Positions 56,976 to 64,000 of a stretch of 64,000 bases of DNA are shown piece by piece. The notes beneath the pieces were generated by a model. The model was not told the origin of the DNA. It searched no databases and worked only from the letters and a program-made list of their open reading frames with translations. Both the position numbers and the translations under genes were made by a program. Positions within the stretch are counted from its first letter, which is position 1, and each line of letters begins with the position of its first letter. Origin of the DNA: Duganella sp. Root336D2 (GTDB lineage: Bacteria > Pseudomonadota > Gammaproteobacteria > Burkholderiales > Burkholderiaceae_D); the NCBI RefSeq assembly GCF_001425005.1, contig NZ_LMDB01000039.1, positions 124,001 to 188,000 on the forward strand, in the 5' to 3' direction.

Positions 56976-58159
56976 AAATAGCGATCCTGGGTGGTGGCGT
57001 TGCGGGCGTCAGCTCCGCCATTCTTCTTAAGCAGATGGGCTTTGACGTTTCCATCTATGAGCGGCATGCTGCCTCATCGAACATAGGCGCCGGCATAGTC
57101 GCCTGGCCCAACGCGTGCTTCGTTCTCGAGCAGCTCGGCGTGCTGGACGCCGTCAAGTCGGTCGCGGGCTCCCCGGCAAGCATGCGGCGGCTTTCCCGTA
57201 GCGGCGAATTCCTGGGTTCGATAGATATCGAACTGATCAACAAGCAGATGGGCTATCCCAGCCTTTCAATACTGCGGAGCGACTTCCAGGGCATCCTCGA
57301 ATCGAAGCTGGCATCCTTGGGCGGCTTCGTGGAATTCGGGAAAACGGTCATAAGCATCAGGCCGCGAAGCGCAGGGCAAGCGGAAGTCCAGTTCCAGAAT
57401 GGCCAGGCGATAACGGCCGACGTCATTATTGGCGCCGATGGTCGTATGGCTTCCCCTGCAAGGCGCTACGTGCATGGTAATAACACCCCCGTCTACCAGG
57501 GATTTATCAATTGGGTTGGGGTTTGCGAGCTTGAAGGAGATTACTTCGACAGGATTGAAGTCTCGGATTACTGGGGCGTGGGAGAGCGCTTCGGCATAGT
57601 TGCTGTCGCAGGAAATAAGGCGTACTGGGCTGGCGGTGTCGCTTGCACCGAGATCTCGCCAAAGGTGCCGGCCCATTACAAGGATGAACTGGCCTCCGCC
57701 TTCGCTGGCTGGCCTGCCCCGATCCAGGCAATGATTGAACACACCCCGCTTGAGCGGATGAACAAGATTTACGTCCACGACCACGACCCCATCGGGACCT
57801 GGCATAGGGACAACGTTATAGCGATAGGCGATGCGGCACATGCTTCTCTTCCAACATCTGGCCAAGGCGCATGCCAGGCGCTGGAAGACGCATGGCATCT
57901 TGCGGCATGCCTGAAAGAGTCCAGCCAGGACCTGCCGCAGGCATTTGCAAAGTTTACCGAAATCCGTTTGGACAAAACCACCGGCATTACGGTCGCAGGC
58001 CGCCGGCTCGCCGCATCGCTATTCAATCGGGACCAGGAATTCTGCAGGGTCCGGAACGACATCAGCAAGAACACGGACTTCCAGGCACTGGCCGAAGCCA
58101 TGGCCACGGGTTGGAGTCATCACTTACCACTCATGCCCCGCCAGGCTCGCGAACTATAG
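56972..58159 (+). CDS. FAD-dependent monooxygenase (salicylate hydroxylase-like)
   Basis: 395-residue class A flavin monooxygenase: FAD Rossmann motif GGGVAGVSSAILL at the N-terminus, the DG motif IIGADGRMASPAR near residue 155 and GDAAHASLPTSGQGACQALEDA near 285. Enzymes of this type hydroxylate aromatic rings using NAD(P)H and O2; the substrate is unknown. It starts at a TTG with GTGAG 8 nt upstream. It uses more ATA, AGG and other rare codons than its neighbours, suggesting recent transfer. Confidence 0.88.
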   Translation: MKIAILGGGVAGVSSAILLKQMGFDVSIYERHAASSNIGAGIVAWPNACFVLEQLGVLDAVKSVAGSPASMRRLSRSGEFLGSIDIELINKQMGYPSLSILRSDFQGILESKLASLGGFVEFGKTVISIRPRSAGQAEVQFQNGQAITADVIIGADGRMASPARRYVHGNNTPVYQGFINWVGVCELEGDYFDRIEVSDYWGVGERFGIVAVAGNKAYWAGGVACTEISPKVPAHYKDELASAFAGWPAPIQAMIEHTPLERMNKIYVHDHDPIGTWHRDNVIAIGDAAHASLPTSGQGACQALEDAWHLAACLKESSQDLPQAFAKFTEIRLDKTTGITVAGRRLAASLFNRDQEFCRVRNDISKNTDFQALAEAMATGWSHHLPLMPRQAREL

Positions 58160-58176
58160 CTGCTTCTACGCCATTC

Positions 58177-59307
58177 CTATGTGGACTGCGGCCTGGCCGT
58201 GGGCAGGACCGAGAGTCCGTCGATCCGTCTCGCCTGGCCGGCGGCAACGTCAAATGCAATAATGGCGTCTTCAAAGCAGACATCGAACACGCATAAGCCG
58301 CCATTGGCCCGAAGCCGTTGGGCACGGAAATAGTGAGCGCCGTTCAGCGCCGCCGGCGCTGCCTCCCAACCCATGGGTTGGCCCCAGCGCGTGACCTGGA
58401 AACCGTGCGCCTCAAACCAGCGCGCCATACCAGCCAGCCGCTCGGGGTTATCCGGCACCAGCAGGTCGACATCGGACGGCAAGCCAGCCTCCTCTTCCAG
58501 CGCCAGCCAGCGCGCAAAGCCGCCATAGACTATCGCCTCGGGAAAGTCCGCCGCCAATTCGTGCAGGCAGCGCAGGCTGTCTTGCAGATCGATCGGCCTG
58601 GGCTCCTTACGGGCAATCAGCGCGTACTCGTGGGAGCGGTTGCTCTGCACCGCCATTGGCGGCAGTGCTTGCGCTGGACGTGGGTAGAGCAGGATGCGCT
58701 CGTCAACGAGAGTGAAATGCTCCGCCAGCATGCGTCCAATATCCCATGCCATCGGCACGAAATGGGCGCCGATACGCAAATTTTCCGCCATCACGACCAG
58801 GTGCCCGCCATCGCGCAACGCCGGCTTCAGCGCCTTCAGCACGCGATAGAACATGCCGAGGAAATCCGCATAGCTGCGCGCGCTATACAACTGCGCCGCC
58901 GCGTCATCGCTGCATTGCCAGCGGCAGCCGAAATAGGGGACATTCGTCAATATGAGGTCAGCCTGGGGCAGGGATGCGGCCAATTCGACCAGGTCGCCGG
59001 ATAGTACAAGCTGGTTGCGCGCACCGAGCCGCTGCAAGCGCTCCGTCGCGATAGCAGCGCGCGCTTGCTCCAGCTCGATACCGATGCCGCGCCGTCCCTC
59101 GAGCGAAGCGGCGACCAGGGTTGTGCCAAAGCCGTTGAACGGATCGACCACCAGCCCGGCCGCAGGTGAAAAGTGCCGGATAAAGGGCCGCATCTGTTCG
59201 ACCCAGCCGCAATCGCGCGCGCCGAAGGCATCGCGCGCCGCCAAGTCGGGCGGCAGGTCGAATGCCTGGTCACGCTCGCGCAGCAGGAGCCAGCTGTTGT
59301 CATCCAT
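58177..59307 (-). CDS. Methyltransferase-nucleotidyltransferase fusion protein
   Basis: 376 residues in two parts. Residues 1-235 are a SAM-dependent DNA-methylase-fold domain with motif I DPFNGFGTT (55-63) and a motif IV variant TNVPYFG (121-127), where NPPY would be usual. Residues 240-376 look like a nucleotidyltransferase fold: GGFARWLALEEEAGLPSDVDLLV (262-284) fits the GG...DxD pattern with Asp279 and Asp281. The substrate may be DNA, RNA, a nucleotide or an antibiotic-like small molecule. The ATG at 59307 lies within the 3' end of the radical SAM gene (8-bp overlap); an upstream frame extension is antisense noise. Convergent with the monooxygenase. Confidence 0.78.
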   Translation of the reverse strand: MDDNSWLLLRERDQAFDLPPDLAARDAFGARDCGWVEQMRPFIRHFSPAAGLVVDPFNGFGTTLVAASLEGRRGIGIELEQARAAIATERLQRLGARNQLVLSGDLVELAASLPQADLILTNVPYFGCRWQCSDDAAAQLYSARSYADFLGMFYRVLKALKPALRDGGHLVVMAENLRIGAHFVPMAWDIGRMLAEHFTLVDERILLYPRPAQALPPMAVQSNRSHEYALIARKEPRPIDLQDSLRCLHELAADFPEAIVYGGFARWLALEEEAGLPSDVDLLVPDNPERLAGMARWFEAHGFQVTRWGQPMGWEAAPAALNGAHYFRAQRLRANGGLCVFDVCFEDAIIAFDVAAGQARRIDGLSVLPTARPQST

Positions 59308-60445
59308 TGGCCTGCTCCTGCCGGCTTGCTGCAAACAGCACATGACGCTCCGGATTCCAGTCGCCGCACAAATTGCCGTTGGCATGGAATACCAGCTTGT
59401 AGACGTTCCCGGAATCGTGCTGCCGGTGCATCTGCGAATAGTCGGACGCCTCGAACGTAACCTGCATATCCCTGAACCTGCCGCGCAGGTTCCAGAAGTA
59501 ATAGCCTTCGGTAACCTGTTCGAAGGCGAAATCGCCGGCGAATACCGGCGCGGCAAGGCATTGCGCCAGCAGGGCATTCATCGACACGCGCGCCGCACCG
59601 ATGTAGCGCGCCGTGACATTGGCCCTGTAGCCGTCGTCCAGTTTCGAGAATTCGCGGAAGATGACAGAGCGGATACCCAATCCATGGGCCCACGCCAGAT
59701 AGCGCATGATGTCGTCCACCCGCGACACCCCGCCCTGCTGCACGATGCAAACCAGCTTCACATTCACGCTGTCCGCCAGGCTGCGCACCATCGCTTCAAA
59801 AGGCTGCTGGTACTGGACTTCGATGCCATGCCTGAAGCGCATGATCGACTGGTTGGCCGCTTCATCAAAGTGGTGCCGTGACAGCTCCACCCAATCCAGG
59901 CCGAAGCCTGCCAGCCGTTGCAGCAGTGCTTCGCCTTGCGAGGGTACGGCCAAGCCCGCGCCGTTCGAGTACAGCACGCGGTTCAGCACTGGAGAAACGG
60001 CCGCATGCCGCGCAAGAACGTCGAGCATCGCACCCATCCAGCCTGCATCGTCGGTGGTTTCCAGCCCGGACAATGAATATGAAAGAGGCAAACCTCGCAG
60101 TTCATGGAGCGCGCTTTCCAGGCCGGCGAAGTAGTCCGGGCCAGGCCGCAATCCGCTGGATGGACGCGCGGCGCCTGTTTCGACCAGGGTCTCCGAACAG
60201 AAGCGGCAACGTGCGGAACATGGCTGCGCCGAAGCGTAAGGCGTAAAGGTGACCGGCTGGGCGATGCGGTAAGCCTGGCCGCCGATCCTGTGCCAGCGCC
60301 AGCGCTCTTCGTCGGCAGGATCGGGGGCGCGGAACGCGACGGTTGGAACAGACTTTGGCAATGCCGAAAGTACGGGTGCCGCAAACAGCTTTGCCGAAAT
60401 GTCGCCAGTGAGGGGCCGGATGGGGATGATGCTGTATTCATTCAT
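59300..60445 (-). CDS. Radical SAM protein of unknown function
   Basis: 381 residues. The cluster-binding motif CSARCRFC has Cys76, Cys80 and Cys83 (CxxxCxxC). The C-terminal part ends in a conserved-looking KLVFHANGNLCGDWNPERHVLF with an extra Cys; no separate SPASM-type cysteine cluster is evident. The reaction is unknown. It is divergent from the NrtR-like regulator across 112 bp full of palindromes, and co-transcribed with the methyltransferase-nucleotidyltransferase gene. Confidence 0.85.
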   Translation of the reverse strand: MNEYSIIPIRPLTGDISAKLFAAPVLSALPKSVPTVAFRAPDPADEERWRWHRIGGQAYRIAQPVTFTPYASAQPCSARCRFCSETLVETGAARPSSGLRPGPDYFAGLESALHELRGLPLSYSLSGLETTDDAGWMGAMLDVLARHAAVSPVLNRVLYSNGAGLAVPSQGEALLQRLAGFGLDWVELSRHHFDEAANQSIMRFRHGIEVQYQQPFEAMVRSLADSVNVKLVCIVQQGGVSRVDDIMRYLAWAHGLGIRSVIFREFSKLDDGYRANVTARYIGAARVSMNALLAQCLAAPVFAGDFAFEQVTEGYYFWNLRGRFRDMQVTFEASDYSQMHRQHDSGNVYKLVFHANGNLCGDWNPERHVLFAASRQEQANG

Positions 60446-60478
60446 ACGAATTGCCTTTGCAAAGCCTATGAAGACAGT

Positions 60479-60538
60479 CTAAGTCACTTAGGATAGTTTT
60501 GCAACTAAGTGTCTGCTTAGTATAATCTTCATACTAAG
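60479..60538. promoter_or_regulatory. NrtR-type operator cluster in the divergent promoter region
   Basis: Three related palindromes: CTAAGT-C-ACTTAG (60479-60491), CTAAG-N6-CTTAG (60505-60520), and CTTAGTAT-N7-ATACTAAG (60516-60538), a 23-bp perfect-arm palindrome. They overlap where the divergent promoters must lie. They resemble the TTAGTAT-type palindromes bound by NrtR repressors. The symmetry is seen directly; binding is inferred. Confidence 0.7.
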
Positions 60539-60557
60539 ACCTCCCAAGATACCGGCA

Positions 60558-61223
60558 ATGCAACAAGTGATCTGCACCGTCGACGTTGTCCTGCTGGCCC
60601 TGCAGGACGATGTGCTGAAAGTGGCGCTGCTTAACCGCAGCCACGAACCTTTCCAGGGCGTAGCCGCGCTGCCGGGAGGCTACATCCATCCCCGCGAAGA
60701 TGGCGATGCGCAGGATGCCGCTTTGCGGGTCCTGAGAGAGAAAACAGGAATAACGCCGCCCTACCTGGAGCAGCTGGCCACCTTTTCAGGCCCAGCGCGC
60801 GACCCGCGCGGCTGGTCGGTATCGATTGTTTATTATGCATTGGTTCCGCCCGGGCTCATTGGCGATGGCGCGCATCCGGACATGCGGCTCGCCAGTGTCG
60901 ACAAGCCCTTGAAGCTGCCGTTCGATCACCTGGAAATTATCCGTGCGGCAGTCGCCCGTTTGCGCAGCAAGAGCCAGTATTCGTCCCTGCCCTGCTACCT
61001 GGCAGGCGACACATTCACGCTGCCGCAGCTGCAGCGCGTGTATGAATCGCTGATGGGCGAATCGATCAACAAGGTCAGCTTCCGGCGCAAGATCGGCGAA
61101 ATGGACATGCTGGAACCGGTCGAAGGTGCTTACTCGAGCGGCGCCGCGCACCGGCCGGCCCAGCTCTATCGCCTGAAGCCTGGCCGGTACGAGCAGCTTG
61201 CCCTGCTGGAAAGAGGGATGTGA
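60558..61223 (+). CDS. nrtR: NrtR-like NUDIX/winged-helix transcriptional regulator
   Basis: 221 residues. An N-terminal NUDIX domain (about 1-140) has a degenerate Nudix box: the REUxEE element reads RVLREK (57-62), so catalytic glutamates are missing, as in NrtR repressors that bind ADP-ribose rather than hydrolyse it. A C-terminal winged helix follows (FTLPQLQRVYESLMGESINKVSFRRKIGEMDMLEPV...RPAQLYRLKP), strongly NrtR-like. NrtR classically represses NAD salvage genes; here the divergent genes encode a radical SAM protein and a methyltransferase fusion, not NAD enzymes. Confidence 0.88.
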   Translation: MQQVICTVDVVLLALQDDVLKVALLNRSHEPFQGVAALPGGYIHPREDGDAQDAALRVLREKTGITPPYLEQLATFSGPARDPRGWSVSIVYYALVPPGLIGDGAHPDMRLASVDKPLKLPFDHLEIIRAAVARLRSKSQYSSLPCYLAGDTFTLPQLQRVYESLMGESINKVSFRRKIGEMDMLEPVEGAYSSGAAHRPAQLYRLKPGRYEQLALLERGM

Positions 61224-61236
61224 ATGCGGCCAATCC

Positions 61237-61266
61237 GGTCAAGCGCACAGGACTGTGCGCTTGACC
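61237..61266. terminator. Strong hairpin between convergent nrtR and pectate lyase genes
   Basis: Perfect 14-bp inverted repeat GGTCAAGCGCACAG / CTGTGCGCTTGACC with a 2-nt loop. It lacks a T-tract, but its position between two convergent stops suggests a bidirectional end. Confidence 0.55.
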
Positions 61267-61276
61267 AGGGCGGGAA

Positions 61277-62704
61277 TCAGTTCACCGTGATCTTGCCGGT
61301 CCCTGCATTACCCAATACTGATGCCTTCACGGCCGATGCATTCATCGGCGTCACCGAGTACGGCACGCTCCAGCCGACCTGGTTGCTGAAGCTGCATTTG
61401 CCGGCTACGTCGAGCGCGGCGCCATTCAGCAGCGAGCCCGCATCGGTAATCGCGCCGGTCTTGCTGGACGAACCTGGGTTGGTCACGACATTCGGGCAGC
61501 TCGAAGCGCCAGCGATATCGAAGGCGTTGTGCTGCGAGATGATCTTGGCCTTGTAGGCGACGCCAATGCTGTAGTGGTTCGGGTAGACGGCGTGCGAACG
61601 CGAGCCTTCGAAGTAGTTGTTATACAAGTGCACCTTGCCGAACCGTACGCGAGGACCTCGTTCCGCCACGTTCAGGAAGTGGTTGTTGTGGAAGGTGACA
61701 GTCAGGTGGCCATCGTCCGTAGTGCGGCTGTCGGAAGAGCCAATCAGGTTGTTCTTCTGGTGCAGTTCGAAGCGGTTGTTCGATACGGTCACGTAGTCCG
61801 AGCCATTCTTCACATCCAGCGCACCGTCGTGGCACTGCTTGACCTTGCCGTTTTCGACCGGCAGCTTGTCGTCCGTTATCGAGCCGTCGGTAAAGACGTT
61901 GTGGTCGACCCAGACGTTGCGGGAGCCGGAGACGGTGATGCCGTCATACTCCGAATTCCAGTTGCCGCTGCTGCCATCGTTCGGATCCCAGACAGGGTAG
62001 AGCGAGCATGGATTCTGGATCGTCAGGTTGCGGATGATGACGTTCTGCACGCCACTCAGCACGATGTTGCCATTGACCAGGCGTGCATCGCTGCCTACGC
62101 CGATCAGGGTGGTGTTGCTGCCAGGTTTGATTTGCAGGCGCAAGCCTTCATCGGTAGCGCTCTTGAACGGGCCGCCGTTGTCCGCGGCAGCCATATTGAT
62201 GGTGCCCTGCAGCTTGATGATCTTCGGATTATCGCCTTGCGCCTTGAGCGCGGCGACCAGTTGCGAACCGGTGTTGACCAGGTAGATAGCCGAGGAAGGC
62301 GCTGCGGCGCCGCCCGTCGTGCCGCTGCCTTGTCCTGCCCAGCCGGTGGAAGGCGCGGCCTCCTTGGTGGCGTTGGCGGATGGCGCCGGGGTTGGGGTTG
62401 GAGTTGGGGTCGGCGTTGGCGTCGGCGTCGGGTCAGTGCCGGCCAGCGCTCCGATGGCGCACTTCTTGGTCACGCCGGGGTAAGGATCGCTGCCAAACGT
62501 GCCGGTGTCGCACTTGATGTCGCCCACGAGGGTCTTGATGACCCACTTGTCTTTGATGCCGTAAGAAACCGAGCGGCTGCTGCTGCCAACTCTACAGGTG
62601 CCGCCCTGGTCGGAGCACTTGGAATAGCCACTTGGCCAATCGGCCGCAAGTGAGCTGGCGGAATAGATCAACATCAGGGCGCCGCAAATGAAGCTTTTCT
62701 TCAT
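61277..62704 (-). CDS. Secreted pectate lyase, polysaccharide lyase family 1
   Basis: 475 residues: signal peptide (about 1-21); an N-terminal cysteine-containing module (22-85) of unknown role, perhaps carbohydrate binding; a (PT)n linker (about 90-106); and a PL1 parallel beta-helix (about 130-475). Catalytic-core signatures are EYDGITVSGSRNVWVDHN, CHDGALDVKNGSDYVTVSNN with Ca-binding Asp residues, and AERGPRVRFGKVHLYNNYF with the catalytic Arg. It cleaves polygalacturonate by beta-elimination. It points to a plant- or soil-associated lifestyle. Preceded by a 237 bp gene-free region. Confidence 0.95.
   Translation of the reverse strand: MKKSFICGALMLIYSASSLAADWPSGYSKCSDQGGTCRVGSSSRSVSYGIKDKWVIKTLVGDIKCDTGTFGSDPYPGVTKKCAIGALAGTDPTPTPTPTPTPTPTPAPSANATKEAAPSTGWAGQGSGTTGGAAAPSSAIYLVNTGSQLVAALKAQGDNPKIIKLQGTINMAAADNGGPFKSATDEGLRLQIKPGSNTTLIGVGSDARLVNGNIVLSGVQNVIIRNLTIQNPCSLYPVWDPNDGSSGNWNSEYDGITVSGSRNVWVDHNVFTDGSITDDKLPVENGKVKQCHDGALDVKNGSDYVTVSNNRFELHQKNNLIGSSDSRTTDDGHLTVTFHNNHFLNVAERGPRVRFGKVHLYNNYFEGSRSHAVYPNHYSIGVAYKAKIISQHNAFDIAGASSCPNVVTNPGSSSKTGAITDAGSLLNGAALDVAGKCSFSNQVGWSVPYSVTPMNASAVKASVLGNAGTGKITVN
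62384..62434. repeat. Tandem hexanucleotide repeat encoding a (Pro-Thr) linker
   Basis: Seven to eight imperfect 6-bp units of the GGGGTT/GGCGTC type. They encode PTPTPTPTPTPTPTP in the pectate lyase. Unit changes would keep the reading frame, so linker length could vary by slippage. Confidence 0.7.
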
Positions 62705-62900
62705 AGCCTAGATATCTCCAGAAATTGTTAAAGAGGAAGTGACATGTCAGAAACTTAGTTCAAACAACCCATGTCGTCAGACATCCTATAACAATACCTG
62801 AAATTGCGCAAAAAGATTTCCAAAAAGTAATTCGTGCGACGGAAACGCCGCAGTATCGGGTGGAACGGGGCCGTAGTTGTATGACAACTGCTTAAGAAAG

Positions 62901-62934
62901 GTCAAGCGTGCGCGCAGGCACGCTTGACTTTTGG
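62901..62934 (-). terminator. Terminator-like hairpin after gltD
   Basis: Perfect 11-bp inverted repeat GTCAAGCGTGC / GCACGCTTGAC with a 6-nt loop. On the minus strand it is followed by CTTTCTT and lies 8-41 bp beyond the gltD stop; on the plus strand TTTT follows. Similar in its GTCAAGCG arms to the hairpin at 61237. Confidence 0.65.
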
Positions 62935-62941
62935 GAAGGGA

Positions 62942-64000
62942 TTAACGCGGCAGGACCGAACTGCCCATCAGGTACTCGTCGACAGCGCGGGCGCACTGGC
63001 GGCCTTCACGGATCGCCCACACCACCAGCGACTGGCCGCGGCGCATGTCGCCTGCTGCGAATACGCCTGGCTTGCTGGTCTTGTAGCTGTTGTCGCCTTC
63101 GGTCTGGGCGCGCGCATTGCCGCGTGCATCCTTGTCGATGCCGAAGGCATCCAGCACCTGGGCCACCGGCGAAACGAAGCCCATGGCCAGCAGCACCAGG
63201 TCGGCCTTCATTTCGAATTCCGAGTTCGGCACTTCGGTCATCTTGCCGTCTTTCCATTCGACGCGGCAGGCGACCAGCTTTTCGACCTTGCCGTTCTTGC
63301 CTTCCAGGCGCTTGGTGGCGACAGCCCAGTCACGCTCGCAGCCCTCTTCATGCGAGGAAGAGGTGCGCAGCTTGGTCGGCCAGTAAGGCCATACCATCGG
63401 CTTGTTTTCCTGCTCCGGCGGCATTGGCATCAGTTCGAACTGGGTGACGCTGGCGGCACCATGGCGGTTCGAGGTGCCGACGCAGTCGGAACCGGTATCG
63501 CCGCCGCCGATCACGACCACGTGCTTGCCGGTGGCCTTGATCTGGTCCTTGACCTTGTCGCCGGCATTGACCTTGTTCTGCTGCGGCAGGAAGTCCATCG
63601 CGAAATGCACGCCTTTCAGCTCGCGGCCCGGCACCGGCAGGTCGCGCGGTGCTTCAGCGCCGCCGGCCATCACCACTGCATCAAAGTCTTTTTCCAGGTC
63701 TTCAGGGAAGATGGTTTCCTTGGAGCCGTTGGCGACACTCGCCGGGAAATCCTTGCCGATCAGGACCGAGGTGCGGAACTTCACGCCTTCCGCTTCCATC
63801 TGCTCGACGCGGCGGTCGATGTGGACCTTCTCCATCTTGAAGTCAGGAATGCCGTAGCGCAGCAGGCCGCCGATGCGGTCGGCCTTCTCGAACACGGTGA
63901 CGTCGTGGCCGACGCGCGCCAACTGCTGCGCGGCGGCCAAGCCTGCAGGACCGGAGCCGACTACGGCAACTTTCTTGCCGGTTTTGACTTCGGCCGGCTG
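62942..64000 (-). CDS. gltD: Glutamate synthase small subunit (partial, N-terminus outside window)
   Basis: NADPH-binding flavoprotein subunit of GOGAT, which passes electrons to GltB for glutamate formation from glutamine and 2-oxoglutarate. The visible 352 C-terminal residues contain [26 protein letters not shown] (FAD site), [22 protein letters not shown] (NADPH site) and [26 protein letters not shown]. About 130 N-terminal residues with the Fe-S cysteines lie beyond base 64000. Confidence 0.96.
   Translation of the reverse strand, partial: QPAEVKTGKKVAVVGSGPAGLAAAQQLARVGHDVTVFEKADRIGGLLRYGIPDFKMEKVHIDRRVEQMEAEGVKFRTSVLIGKDFPASVANGSKETIFPEDLEKDFDAVVMAGGAEAPRDLPVPGRELKGVHFAMDFLPQQNKVNAGDKVKDQIKATGKHVVVIGGGDTGSDCVGTSNRHGAASVTQFELMPMPPEQENKPMVWPYWPTKLRTSSSHEEGCERDWAVATKRLEGKNGKVEKLVACRVEWKDGKMTEVPNSEFEMKADLVLLAMGFVSPVAQVLDAFGIDKDARGNARAQTEGDNSYKTSKPGVFAAGDMRRGQSLVVWAIREGRQCARAVDEYLMGSSVLPR

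Noticed and set aside
62384-62434. Possible CRISPR-like or regulatory tandem repeat
   Set aside because: Units are 6 bp without spacers and encode a Pro-Thr linker within the pectate lyase.

Overview
This 64 kb window is a dense, high-GC stretch of a betaproteobacterial chromosome, most likely from the Oxalobacteraceae (Massilia/Duganella/Janthinobacterium-like). That view rests on the gene orders priA/hemE, mlaFEDACB - ABC-2 exporter - bolA - murA - hisGD...hisE - hinT - tatABC and ahpC/ahpF, on the protein sequences, and on strongly G/C-ending codons. I saw no rRNA, tRNA, insertion sequence, prophage or CRISPR array. The genus is inferred, because no search was possible.

Left part (1-9.3 kb). 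The peroxide defence pair ahpC-ahpF lies under a near-textbook OxyR site. Next is a tightly overlapping minus-strand operon: ipdC-like ketoacid decarboxylase, ubiU, ubiV, ubiT (oxygen-independent ubiquinone hydroxylation) and a small DGC-domain cysteine-rich protein. It is preceded by an oleate hydratase with a well-formed FNR/ANR-type promoter and by an rtcB RNA ligase gene. A second FNR-like box stands in front of the ipdC-ubiUVT operon, so this block looks like a low-oxygen regulon.

9.4-25.9 kb holds mixed housekeeping genes: an NMT1-PAS-GGDEF-EAL c-di-GMP protein, a YgiQ radical SAM protein, an M3 peptidase, slyX, a cache protein, rep helicase, a second lipoamide-dehydrogenase-like flavoprotein divergent from an ArgP-type LysR regulator, and priA. 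Between priA and hemE lies a 725 bp AT-rich, gene-free region with a cluster of DnaA-box-like sequences and short direct repeats, which resembles a replication origin or DnaA-binding locus.

27.8-37.5 kb is a plus-strand run: an S9 peptidase coupled to a 1387-residue SNF2 helicase, a DUF2785 protein, a small unknown, a DUF885 metallo-hydrolase and a DUF1640-like coiled-coil protein.

37.5-54.2 kb is one long minus-strand array, read from the right: mlaF-E-D-A-C-B (outer-membrane lipid asymmetry), an ABC-2 exporter, a bolA-like gene, murA, the complete his cluster hisG-D-[DNA methyltransferase]-C-B-H-A-F-I-E, hinT and tatABC. A beta-class DNA methyltransferase gene is wedged between hisD and hisC with overlapping or abutting ends.

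54.4-64 kb is the accessory end: a TonB-dependent receptor; a small ORF coupled to a flavin monooxygenase with atypical codons; an unusual divergent cassette (an NrtR-like NUDIX regulator facing a radical SAM protein coupled to a methyltransferase-nucleotidyltransferase fusion, with palindromic operators between them); a secreted PL1 pectate lyase; and the 3' part of gltD. The NrtR-controlled cassette is my best candidate for an undescribed system. A dispersed palindromic repeat with the core AAACCGGT...TGTCNGAC occurs at three places, one of them inside the coding sequence of the his-operon methyltransferase.
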